The notes under the pieces are model-generated. The model made no database searches, was not told where the DNA came from, and saw only the letters and a list, made by a program, of their open reading frames with translations. Source: Ruminococcus sp. CAG:382 (GTDB taxonomy: Bacteria > Bacillota > Clostridia > Oscillospirales > CAG-382). Taken from it: DNA of 8,265 nucleotides. Shown here in pieces: positions 1 to 6,288 of the stretch. Each line of letters opens with the position of its first letter. Position 1 is the first letter of the stretch. The position numbers were made by a program, and so were the translations under genes. The DNA lies in NCBI GenBank assembly GCA_000433115.1, contig FR892228.1:1-8265 (forward strand), given 5' to 3'.

Positions 1-9
1 GATTGCAGC
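1..9 (+). repeat. Left attachment-site core (attL), 9-bp direct repeat
   Basis: GATTGCAGC is identical to 1916-1924. It starts with GA, the crossover dinucleotide described for the related TnpX and TndX recombinases. The bases after the two copies differ (T here, A at the right copy), which sets the inner limit of the shared core. The repeat may extend leftwards beyond the window, since the right copy is preceded by AT. Confidence 0.65.
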
Positions 10-49
10 TAACAATCGTCTGATTAAAGCTCTCTTTTTTATGTTGTAA
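1..49 (+). pseudogene. cotJC: Predicted end of the interrupted 5' cotJC part, running into element DNA
   Basis: If base 1 is the third base of the ATG codon seen at the right junction (1914-1916), the cotJC frame continues as ATT GCA GCT. It then reads 12 element-encoded codons and ends at TAA TAG (47-52). The integrated gene would thus make a truncated protein with a short foreign tail and without the last two metal ligands. Only the first nine bases are host-like, so this is an inference from the right-hand copy. Upstream sequence encoding the CotJC N-terminal ~145 residues, ending in something like EDM, would confirm it. Confidence 0.5.
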
Positions 50-76
50 TAGTGGACTTGCCGCTATTCATATAGT
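47..76 (+). promoter_or_regulatory. Candidate promoter with sigma-E-like boxes and overlapping dyad
   Basis: TAATAGT (47-53), a 15-nt spacer and CATATAGT (69-76) resemble the Bacillus sigma-E pattern (kmATAtt, 13-15 nt, CATAcahT) at about 6 of 7 and 6 of 8 positions. The hexamer TATAGT (71-76) alone could also serve as a sigma-A -10 box, but I see no good -35 at the right distance. An imperfect palindrome, AATAGTGG/CCGCTATT (48-55 and 61-68, 5-nt loop, one G-T), covers the -35 and spacer and could be an operator. The site lies about 30 bp before the small ORF. The match is weak and unverified. Confidence 0.28.
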
Positions 77-108
77 GTATTAGCCATTTCTGAAAGGGGG
101 GCTAAACA

Positions 109-258
109 TTGGAAAAAGTACAAAACCCTATACCTATTTGTAAGAGTGTTTTCAAAAGCGGCGAAAACACTACTTCTAAAATGCAGTTCACAAAGACGTG
201 GATTGAAATGATAAATAAAATTGAGAAAGGCAAAGTTGTAAACTTTTCTAAAAGATAA
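109..258 (+). CDS. Small basic protein upstream of recombinase (possible directionality factor)
   Basis: The start is TTG at 109, preceded by a strong ribosome site (GAAAGGGGG at 92-100, about 8 nt away). The 49-residue product begins MEKVQNPIPICKSVFKSG and ends VNFSKR before TAA. It has ten Lys/Arg and four Glu, so it is clearly basic, with no signal peptide or membrane segment. The second half (about 26-42, FTKTWIEMINKIEKGK) looks amphipathic and helical. Similar short ORFs seem familiar to me from in front of recombinases in clostridial mobile elements, but I cannot name a family with certainty. It is the only other gene in the element, co-oriented with the recombinase and separated from it by a stem-loop. 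A role as recombination directionality factor or as regulator of the recombinase is therefore plausible but unproven. Codon choice, a clean frame and the strong ribosome site support it as a real gene. Confidence 0.7.
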   Translation: MEKVQNPIPICKSVFKSGENTTSKMQFTKTWIEMINKIEKGKVVNFSKR

Positions 259-260
259 TG

Positions 261-305
261 ACAAGCCATTTTTGTTGTGGTACGATTACAACAGAAATGG
301 CTTGT
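261..305 (+). promoter_or_regulatory. 18-bp stem-loop between small ORF and recombinase
   Basis: ACAAGCCATTTTTGTTGT (261-278) pairs with ACAACAGAAATGGCTTGT (288-305) over 18 positions with a single G-U wobble, leaving the 9-nt loop GGTACGATT. It begins 2 nt after the small ORF's stop codon and ends 10 nt before the recombinase ribosome site. No U-run follows the stem, so it is not a classical intrinsic terminator. It could act as an mRNA processing or attenuation structure, or as a dyad binding site for the recombinase or small protein. Confidence 0.8.
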
Positions 306-330
306 TCTATCTCTTGGAGGAGATACGAAC

Positions 331-1896
331 ATGAAAGTAGCTATTTATTGCCGCTTATCCGAAGAAGATAGAAACAAGCAATTTGAAACTGACGACAGCA
401 ACAGCATACAAAACCAAAAGGCTATGCTATTGCAATACGCTATGGAACAGGGGTGGGAACTTTACAACATTTACAGCGATGACGACTATACCGGATCTGA
501 CAGACGCCGCCCGGAATTTAACCGTCTGCTAAAGGACGCGGAGCAACACAAGTTTGATATTATCCTCTGCAAGACACAATCACGTTTTACCCGTGAATTG
601 GAATTGGTTGAGAAGTACATACACGGGCTTTTCCCTATATGGGGTATTCGCTTCATCAGTATTGTTGATAACGCTGATACCGCAAACAAAGGAAACAAAA
701 AGTCCCGGCAGATAAACGGACTTGTCAACGAATGGTATTTAGAGGATATGTCCGAGAATATCCGCAGCGTCTTGACGAACAGGCGAGAAAATGGTTTTCA
801 TATCGGTGCTTTTGCCCTCTATGGCTATAAGAAAGACCCCGACCAAAAAGGACATTTGATAATCGACGAGGAAGCCGCAGCCGTTGTCCGAGAAGTGTTT
901 ACCCTGTTTTCACAGGGGTACGGAAAAACTGCTATCGCCCGTATGCTCAATGACAGGGGCATACCTAATCCAACTGAATATAAGCGTCTGCATGGTTTAC
1001 GTTACCAACAGCCGAAAACAAAAAACAGCACTCTTTGGAAATACTTTGCTATTTCTGATATGCTGATAAATGAAATCTATATCGGCAATATGGTACAAGG
1101 TAAATACGGCAGCGTGTCCTATAAGACAAAGCAAAATAAGCCACGCCCAAAAGAGCAATGGTATCGTGTCGAGGGGACGCATGAGCCGATTATTGACCGA
1201 GAACTTTGGGACAGAGTACAAGCGTTAATCGAACAGAGGGCAAAACCCTTTGATGTTGGCACAATCGGTTTATTCGCAAGAAAAGCCCGCTGCGCTAACT
1301 GCGGTTATACAATGCGCTCCTCTAAAACCTCTCCCCAACGCGGCAGCAAGCATTATTTACAATGCTCTAACCGCCATGTAGCAAAGGACGCTTGTATTGG
1401 CTCCTTTATCTCCGTTGATAAATTGGAACGGCTTGTTATAGACGAGCTGAACCGATTATCCGCAGAGTATCTTGACAAAGACGAGTTAGAACAGAACATT
1501 GAGTTTTGCGACAACTTGCAGGGACAGAAAAACCGTCTGCTCTCCGACATTGCAACTTATGAGAAAAAGGTTGCGGAGTATTCAAAAGGTATTCGGGAGC
1601 TATACATGGATAAGGTTAAGGGCTTGCTATCTGAAAGTGATTATGTGGCTATGTCAAAGGACTTTACCACAGAACGCAACCGATTGGAACGTGTGATTGC
1701 AGACGGAGAAAAGCAGTTATCCGAACTCGAAGAAAAAATAGCGGCGGGCGACAATCGCCGCGAAATAATCGAACAATATACCAACTTGGAACACCTTACC
1801 CGTGAAATCGTGGAAACGCTGATTGATTATATATCCGTCGGCAAGCGTATTCCGGGAACAAGAGATGTTCCCATTGAAATCCATTGGAACTTTTAA
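331..1896 (+). CDS. Large serine recombinase (TnpX/TndX-like)
   Basis: This 521-residue site-specific recombinase would catalyse integration and excision of the element through a 5'-phosphoserine intermediate. The N-terminal resolvase domain (about 2-155) starts KVAIYCRLSEED, with catalytic Ser10 and supporting Arg8, then DYTGSDRRRPEFNRLL (53-67) and QSRFTRE (83-89). A recombinase domain follows (about 160-300, with WxxxxI...GNM and the THEPIIDRELWDRVQ motif). A zinc ribbon has Cys321, Cys324, Cys345 and Cys355. A long coiled coil spans about 384-475, and the C-terminal tail (LTREIVETLIDYI...IEIHWNF) is like that of TnpX relatives. The start at 331 is chosen over an in-frame upstream one at 277 because GGAGG lies at 316-320 and the protein then begins as in the family. 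The upstream start falls inside the stem-loop. All key residues are present, so it should be active. Confidence 0.95.
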   Translation: MKVAIYCRLSEEDRNKQFETDDSNSIQNQKAMLLQYAMEQGWELYNIYSDDDYTGSDRRRPEFNRLLKDAEQHKFDIILCKTQSRFTRELELVEKYIHGLFPIWGIRFISIVDNADTANKGNKKSRQINGLVNEWYLEDMSENIRSVLTNRRENGFHIGAFALYGYKKDPDQKGHLIIDEEAAAVVREVFTLFSQGYGKTAIARMLNDRGIPNPTEYKRLHGLRYQQPKTKNSTLWKYFAISDMLINEIYIGNMVQGKYGSVSYKTKQNKPRPKEQWYRVEGTHEPIIDRELWDRVQALIEQRAKPFDVGTIGLFARKARCANCGYTMRSSKTSPQRGSKHYLQCSNRHVAKDACIGSFISVDKLERLVIDELNRLSAEYLDKDELEQNIEFCDNLQGQKNRLLSDIATYEKKVAEYSKGIRELYMDKVKGLLSESDYVAMSKDFTTERNRLERVIADGEKQLSELEEKIAAGDNRREIIEQYTNLEHLTREIVETLIDYISVGKRIPGTRDVPIEIHWNF

Positions 1897-1913
1897 TGTA
1901 AAGTTGTTCTTAT

Positions 1914-2114
1914 ATGATTGCAGCAGAACAGAAAGCACGTCTGACATACGACAATATTCTGCGTCTTGCGGATGACCCGGATGTTCTTGACCCGATACGC
2001 TATCTGCGTGAGCGCGAAATAGTTCACTATCAGCGCTTCGGTGACGCGCTGGGTGTTATTCAGGATAACCTTGACAGTCGGAATTTTTATGCTTTCAATC
2101 CCTCATTCGACTGA
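1914..2114 (+). CDS. cotJC: CotJC C-terminal part (spore-coat manganese-catalase family), 3' fragment
   Basis: The 66 residues starting MIAAEQKARLTYDNI match the C-terminal third of CotJC, a dimanganese-catalase-like component of the inner spore coat. They include the family's DDPDVLDP and LREREIVHYQRFG stretches and the clostridial ending FYAFNPSFD. The full protein is usually about 190-215 residues, so roughly two thirds are missing. There is no ribosome site before 1914, and the frame is closed by TAA at 1899-1901 in element DNA. This ATG is therefore an internal Met of the split gene and not a true start. Glu5 and His38 are 33 residues apart, as are ligands Glu148 and His181 in the Lactobacillus enzyme. 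No frameshift or internal stop has accumulated, which suggests the fragment is still under selection or that the insertion is recent. A vegetative manganese catalase is the alternative identity. Confidence 0.85.
   Translation: MIAAEQKARLTYDNILRLADDPDVLDPIRYLREREIVHYQRFGDALGVIQDNLDSRNFYAFNPSFD
1916..1924 (+). repeat. Right attachment-site core (attR), 9-bp direct repeat
   Basis: This second GATTGCAGC copy lies within cotJC codons for Met-Ile-Ala-Ala, 19 bp after the recombinase stop codon. In the predicted circular form, TTGTT (1904-1908) and AACAA (11-15) would flank it as an imperfect dyad centred near 1917, close to the GA of the core. Confidence 0.68.
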
Positions 2115-2134
2115 ACTAAAATATGTCAGCATCG

Positions 2135-2160
2135 AAAAGCACCGGTGAAGGTGCTTTTTC
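2135..2160 (+). terminator. Rho-independent terminator after cotJC
   Basis: AAAAGCACC (2135-2143) and GGTGCTTTT (2150-2158) form a 9-bp stem with a 6-nt loop, followed by a T-run. It starts 21 nt after the cotJC stop codon and is the natural end of the cotJ transcript, supporting the view that the downstream half of the gene is original host sequence. Confidence 0.88.
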
Positions 2161-2210
2161 AATTTGTTATATCGGTAACTAAATGCATTCGGCATGTATC
2201 AAGCCTTCAA

Positions 2211-2256
2211 AGAAACAAAATTGCGGGCGGCGCCTCTTGACGCACGCCCGCAATTT
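2211..2256 (-). terminator. Rho-independent terminator of the zinc-ribbon gene
   Basis: On the - strand, AAATTGCGGGCG (2256-2245) pairs with CGCCCGCAATTT (2229-2218) around a 15-nt loop. A T-rich tail (TTTTGTTTCTTT) follows towards 2211. It lies about 20 nt beyond the stop codon of the gene at 2277-2765 and faces the cotJC terminator, so the two transcripts converge here. Confidence 0.85.
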
Positions 2257-2276
2257 GCAGGTTCCGTTTGCGGAGC

Positions 2277-2765
2277 TTATTTGATAACTCTGTATTTCCC
2301 GATTATCGGGAGCTCCTTTGCCTTTCCGTTCACGGCATTGACGATACCGATAATTGCGAGAACAAGGAAGATGATGTTGACCAGTCCGAGAAGGAAAATC
2401 GTGATCGAACCGAAAATCGGAATGAAGCTAAGGATGAAGCCGAGAACTACCTCGACGATCCACCAAACAATTTCAACGATTGCAAGGACAAGTCCCTGAT
2501 TGACGTGAAAACGCGAAAATTTTGAATCTTTTGCCGCAAAAAGCGGAATAAGTACAAGCCAGGACAGGTACGCGAGAACGCCCATGGCTTTGTTCTGTTC
2601 GATATCAGCCGCATCAAACTGATCGGTGGTATCGGCAGTATCGTTGAATTTTTCAAAAGTACCGGAAAAATCGGTTTTTGAGCCTGCGTTCACTGAAGCG
2701 CCGCAGGACGGACAGAATTTTGCGCCGTCTTTAAGCTCCGTGCCGCATTTCTGACAAAATGCCAT
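2277..2765 (-). CDS. Zinc-ribbon DUF4870-like membrane protein
   Basis: The 162-residue protein opens with a zinc ribbon: MAFCQKCGTEL, then FCPSCG, with Cys4, Cys7, Cys18 and Cys21. An acidic, Asp/Thr-rich linker (about 30-58) leads to a hydrophobic domain with segments at about 61-77, 90-117 and 119-146. The FHVNQGL motif (87-92) and this layout are typical of DUF4870-like proteins, whose function is unknown. The zinc ribbon should be cytoplasmic. I chose ATG at 2765 because AAAGGGGA lies just upstream (2773-2780); an upstream TTG at 2783 would place the start before that ribosome site. It has its own promoter and terminator, so it is probably monocistronic, although no terminator separates it from the ABC operon upstream. 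Confidence 0.9.
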   Translation of the reverse strand: MAFCQKCGTELKDGAKFCPSCGASVNAGSKTDFSGTFEKFNDTADTTDQFDAADIEQNKAMGVLAYLSWLVLIPLFAAKDSKFSRFHVNQGLVLAIVEIVWWIVEVVLGFILSFIPIFGSITIFLLGLVNIIFLVLAIIGIVNAVNGKAKELPIIGKYRVIK

Positions 2766-2794
2766 AACAAAATCCCCTTTCAAGATATAATATT

Positions 2795-2822
2795 ATTATA
2801 CCCTGACAGCCAAAAAAGTCAA
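2795..2822 (-). promoter_or_regulatory. Sigma-A-type promoter of the zinc-ribbon gene
   Basis: Read on the - strand, TTGACT (2822-2817), a 16-nt spacer and TATAAT (2800-2795) form a near-consensus vegetative promoter. Its -10 box is 29 bp before the ATG at 2765, and it lies wholly in the gap after the permease gene. Confidence 0.8.
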
Positions 2823-2856
2823 TACAAAATTCACACAAATATGATCGGTTATAAAG

Positions 2857-5589
2857 TCAATCGTTCGACTTCATTGCTTCCACCATGTCCACACTGCGTA
2901 TCTGCTTTCGCATTATGAGGTCCACAATGAACGTGAAGAGAAGCGAAATGGCAAGCGCAAACACAAAGCTGAGCGGATATATACTTCTGCCGAACATCAC
3001 CTGGTCAACCTCAACTGTACGAACTACAAACGAGTGCAGCCAGATGCCGGCAAACAGTCCCGCAGCACTGCCAATAAAGCTGAGCGCATCGGTTTCACGG
3101 AATATATACCGCGAGACCTCGCCCGGGTGGAAGCCAAGCACGCGGATCGTGGCAAGTTCTTTGCGGCGTTCGCATATATTGACGTTCGTAAGGTTATAAA
3201 GCACGACCATACAAAGCAGTCCTGCCGAAAGGATAAGAACGAAGATAACACCGTCAATGCTTTTTATCGAATCGGCGAAATTGTCCTTGAGCGACTGAGA
3301 CGCATTCACATACAAAACGTTGTCAAAGCCGAGCAATTTCTCCGAAGCGGCATCCGTTGCGGCATTGCCGACCCTGCAAAGCAGATGTCTGAAATCCGCG
3401 CTTTTACCAAACGCATTCGCGTATCCGCCGGGTGCGACATAAGCGAAAGAAGTCAGATAGTTCTCGGTAATACCGATGACCTTCATTTCGGCTTCACGAC
3501 CGTCACTGTTTTGAAGTGTGACGCTGTCACCGACTGTTACACCAAGTGTTTCACATAGCTTTTCGGTCAGGACCGCGCCGTCATCGGAAAGGGTGAGTTT
3601 TTCTTTTGTTTTTCTGTTTCTGAGCGAAATGAAGCTCCCGAAATCGGAAACGTCAGACGGCACCTCAATATTCGCGCTTTCGCTCTTTCCGTTTGCCATT
3701 ACCTTTCCGCTCTCATCGGAATACGACAGCCAGCCGTCAAAGACTTCCTTATCATCAAGATAATTGACAAGGTCATCCGAAAGCATTTCGCCGTCGGTGA
3801 GTACGTTCATCTGATAAAGATATATCTCTCCGAACTGTTTGTTGACGATATCGTTGATCGAATCCCTGAGTCCGAAGCCTGTCACAAGAAGCGCACTGCA
3901 TCCCGCGACGCCTATTACGGTCATAAAAAAGCGCTTTTTGTATCTGAACAGATTACGACAGGTCACCTTATGGGTAAACGACAGTCTTTTCCAGATAAAC
4001 TGCAGGTGTTCAAGCCAGATTCTTTTTCCGGCGGCAGGCGCTTTCGGTTGCATCAGCTTTGCGGGACACGCACGGAATTCGCTCCAGCATGCCCAGAGCG
4101 TTGCAAGCAGAATGCTGCCCACCGTTACCGGCGCGACCCACAGCACGATATCATGGCGTACGGATGTGGTAACCTCCGGAAGCGTGAACATCATGGCGTA
4201 AGCCGAGCTGATGGCTTTCGGGAACAGTCTGAAGCCTACCGAAAAGCCTAAAATGCACCCGAGAGCGGACGAAAGCAGGCTGTAAAACATATATTCGCCG
4301 AGTATCTCGACGTTTGAAAAGCCGAGTGCTTTGAGAGTGCCGATCTGAGTGCGGTTCTCTTCCACGAGGCGTGTCATTGTCGTGAGTGCGACGAGAAGTG
4401 CCACCATGAAGAAAAAGACAGGAAAAATCTTTGAAAGCGCCGCGACCTTGCCCACATTACTGTCATAACTCGAATATCCGGCAGAGTCATCACGTGTACG
4501 TACAAGCCATGCTCCGCCATCAATTTCCGTTATCTTTTCGCGCAGGACGGCAATTGCATCGTCCAATTTCTTTATGCCCGACTCGTCCGGTGGCTCAGTG
4601 CTTTTGAGCGCATCGTAGACAGCGGTTTGCGTATCTCCGAGAAGCTTTGCGAGAGCCGGATCAGACTGTGAAATTGCCGAAATTACAACAGCGTTTTCTT
4701 TGAGTCTCGTCACGGTATCTTTTGACAGCGCACTTCCGGCAGCACCCGCCTCATTGAGTGCGTTACGTACTGCTTCAAGCTGTTCAATCTGTGTTTCAAT
4801 GCCGTTTTTCAGTTCGGTTTCACGTATTGCGAGACGTCCGTCGGCAAGTTGCTTCAATGCTTCGGTATGGTCCGACGACAGACAACGGTATTCGTCACCG
4901 AAGGTATCCAATGCTTTTGCGCCTTCAAGCATCACAAACACATCGGTGAAATAGTCATATTCAAAGAAATCCGTATGGACATAAATATCCAGCGTGATTT
5001 TACCCGTTCCGACACTGCTCGGTTCGGAAATAAGGCTGATGCACATCGGGCTTTCGACAAAACCGACGATTTTGAGCCTGTCCGATCGTGCACCGTCTGC
5101 CGAGACGGAAAGCTCGTCGCCTATTTTCAGATTACCCGCAAAATACCTTCCCGAAACCGGCTGAATGACACATTCGTCGTCGTTTTCGGGCATTCTTCCC
5201 TCTTTAAGACGAGCGCGGTTTATAACCGTGTTTCCGTTCTTATCCAGAATACCGAAAACGCGCGAGGTATATGTTTCGTCGTCGGACGCTTTGAGAACGG
5301 TATCCACGACCCGCGCCCCCTGTGCATACACTATTCCGTTTTCATCACGTATCGCCAGAAGGTCGTCGTTGCTGAAGCCGAGCGTCGATTTGATATCAAG
5401 ATCATACCAGTTATATTCATCCATATATCTGTCCGCAGTCGCATACATATCCGGCGATGTTGCAGCAAGCCCCGCCATAAAACCGGAACCGAGCGCCACG
5501 ATGAACAGGATGGAAAGAAAGCGGTTCAGACTGCCGCGGATTCCGCGGAAAATATTTTTTGCTCTTGTCTTTTTCACGGCTGTTACCAT
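2857..5589 (-). CDS. ABC transporter permease, FtsX/MacB-like, two FtsX domains
   Basis: A 910-residue integral membrane protein that should work with the ATPase encoded just upstream. Predicted membrane segments lie near 24-44, 385-405, 433-457, 480-500, 552-574, 777-800, 833-856 and 870-892. That makes two copies of the unit 'one segment, large outside domain, three segments'. Each FtsX domain has its hallmark loop: EENRTQIGTLKALGFSNVEI (410-429) and CERRKELATIRVLGF (806-820). The first outer domain (about 45-384) includes an Ala-rich, probably helical stretch (about 240-355); the second covers about 575-776. Such permeases usually move or extract substrates at the outer membrane face (lipoproteins, lipids, peptides) by mechanotransmission; the substrate here is unknown. 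The start ATG at 5589 overlaps the ATPase stop by 7 nt (ATGGTAA), with AAAGGA just upstream, so translation is probably coupled. Confidence 0.93.
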   Translation of the reverse strand: MVTAVKKTRAKNIFRGIRGSLNRFLSILFIVALGSGFMAGLAATSPDMYATADRYMDEYNWYDLDIKSTLGFSNDDLLAIRDENGIVYAQGARVVDTVLKASDDETYTSRVFGILDKNGNTVINRARLKEGRMPENDDECVIQPVSGRYFAGNLKIGDELSVSADGARSDRLKIVGFVESPMCISLISEPSSVGTGKITLDIYVHTDFFEYDYFTDVFVMLEGAKALDTFGDEYRCLSSDHTEALKQLADGRLAIRETELKNGIETQIEQLEAVRNALNEAGAAGSALSKDTVTRLKENAVVISAISQSDPALAKLLGDTQTAVYDALKSTEPPDESGIKKLDDAIAVLREKITEIDGGAWLVRTRDDSAGYSSYDSNVGKVAALSKIFPVFFFMVALLVALTTMTRLVEENRTQIGTLKALGFSNVEILGEYMFYSLLSSALGCILGFSVGFRLFPKAISSAYAMMFTLPEVTTSVRHDIVLWVAPVTVGSILLATLWACWSEFRACPAKLMQPKAPAAGKRIWLEHLQFIWKRLSFTHKVTCRNLFRYKKRFFMTVIGVAGCSALLVTGFGLRDSINDIVNKQFGEIYLYQMNVLTDGEMLSDDLVNYLDDKEVFDGWLSYSDESGKVMANGKSESANIEVPSDVSDFGSFISLRNRKTKEKLTLSDDGAVLTEKLCETLGVTVGDSVTLQNSDGREAEMKVIGITENYLTSFAYVAPGGYANAFGKSADFRHLLCRVGNAATDAASEKLLGFDNVLYVNASQSLKDNFADSIKSIDGVIFVLILSAGLLCMVVLYNLTNVNICERRKELATIRVLGFHPGEVSRYIFRETDALSFIGSAAGLFAGIWLHSFVVRTVEVDQVMFGRSIYPLSFVFALAISLLFTFIVDLIMRKQIRSVDMVEAMKSND

Positions 5590-6284
5590 TCGATCCTTTC
5601 GACCGGTGTTGGTTCGGAATTTGTTTCAACGGAAGTAGCCTGACCGTTCTTAACACGGATAACACGATCGGCAATCTGCGTAAGCGCGCTGTTGTGAGTT
5701 ATGATGATGACCGTTTTTCCGGTACTGCGGCAGGTATCCTGCAAAAGCTTCAGCACCGATTTGCCGGTATTATAGTCAAGCGCGCCGGTCGGTTCATCGC
5801 AAAGAATGATTTTCGGATTTTTCGCAAGCGCACGTGCGATGGAAACACGCTGCTGTTCACCGCCCGAAAGCTGCGCGGGAAAGTTCTGCATACGCTTTTC
5901 AAGCCCGACCCGGCAGAGCGTTTCTGCGGCGTCAAGACTGTCTTTGCAGATCTCGGAAGCAAGCTCGACGTTTTCAAGAGCAGTCAGATTCTGCACAAGA
6001 TTATAAAACTGAAAGACAAATCCGACATCTGTTCTGCGGTAATCGGTAAGCTCCCTGTCGCCGAGTTTGCTGATTTCCCTGCCCGCAAGCATAACGGTAC
6101 CGCTTGTCGCAGTGTCCATACCGCCGAGTATATTGAGAAGTGTCGTTTTGCCGGCGCCGCTCGGTCCGACGATAACGCAGAGTTCACCTTTCTCAACGTC
6201 AAAAGTTATATTGTCGAGAGCGCGTATTTCCTGCTCACCGCTCCCGTATATTTTACATACATTTCTGAATTCAATATAAGCCAT
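5583..6284 (-). CDS. ABC transporter ATP-binding protein, LolD/MacB type
   Basis: A 233-residue nucleotide-binding subunit that hydrolyses ATP to power the adjacent FtsX-type permease. Motifs are complete: Walker A GPSGAGKT (40-47), Q-loop Gln92 in VFQFYNL, signature LSGGEQQR (139-146), Walker B IILCDEP (159-165) and H-loop His197 in IITHN. The N-terminal AYIEFRNVCKIYGSGEQEIRAL and the DEPTGALD stretch are typical of the LolD/MacB subfamily. The start ATG at 6284 is preceded by GGGAGA, which overlaps the end of the upstream lipase-like gene; that gene's stop is only 4 nt away. The 3' end overlaps the permease start. Confidence 0.96.
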   Translation of the reverse strand: MAYIEFRNVCKIYGSGEQEIRALDNITFDVEKGELCVIVGPSGAGKTTLLNILGGMDTATSGTVMLAGREISKLGDRELTDYRRTDVGFVFQFYNLVQNLTALENVELASEICKDSLDAAETLCRVGLEKRMQNFPAQLSGGEQQRVSIARALAKNPKIILCDEPTGALDYNTGKSVLKLLQDTCRSTGKTVIIITHNSALTQIADRVIRVKNGQATSVETNSEPTPVERIEW

Positions 6285-6288
6285 ATAA

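Larger units (their letters stand above)
1..1924 (+). mobile_element. Minimal serine-recombinase intervening element inserted in cotJC
   Basis: The element is bounded by a 9-bp direct repeat (GATTGCAGC) at 1-9 and 1916-1924, giving a unit of about 1,915 bp. It carries only a 49-residue ORF and a large serine recombinase, both on the + strand and reading in the same direction as the interrupted gene. The recombinase stop codon is only 19 bp from the right repeat. Right of that repeat the sequence is the C-terminal third of CotJC; left of it the host half would lie outside the window. Joining the two repeats gives ATT GCA GCA GAA CAG, a continuous CotJC frame (IAAEQ), so excision would leave an intact gene. 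The right boundary is well supported by the host gene. The left boundary is inferred from the repeat alone, because the window starts exactly there. The layout resembles skin-type elements of sporulation genes. Confidence 0.78.

Noticed and set aside
1..60. tRNA or tmRNA 3' end as the integration target
   Set aside because: No cloverleaf or CCA-type end is present; the right junction is clearly protein-coding cotJC.
58..86. Sigma-A promoter with TTGCCG (58-63) as -35
   Set aside because: At a 17-nt spacing the -10 position reads TAGCCA, which is poor; the TATAGT hexamer is too close to pair with it.
261..305. Stem-loop read as an intrinsic terminator before the recombinase
   Set aside because: The stem is followed by TCTATCTCTTGG, not a T-run, and the recombinase ribosome site comes straight after.
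277..330. In-frame upstream start for the recombinase (18 extra residues)
   Set aside because: It lies inside the stem-loop with no ribosome site, while ATG 331 has GGAGG at 316-320 and gives the usual family N-terminus.
4849..5643. 264-codon + strand open frame opposite the permease gene
   Set aside because: It lies wholly antisense to the strongly supported FtsX-type permease, has no ribosome site or recognisable domain, and is Arg/His/Ser-rich as expected of a shadow frame.
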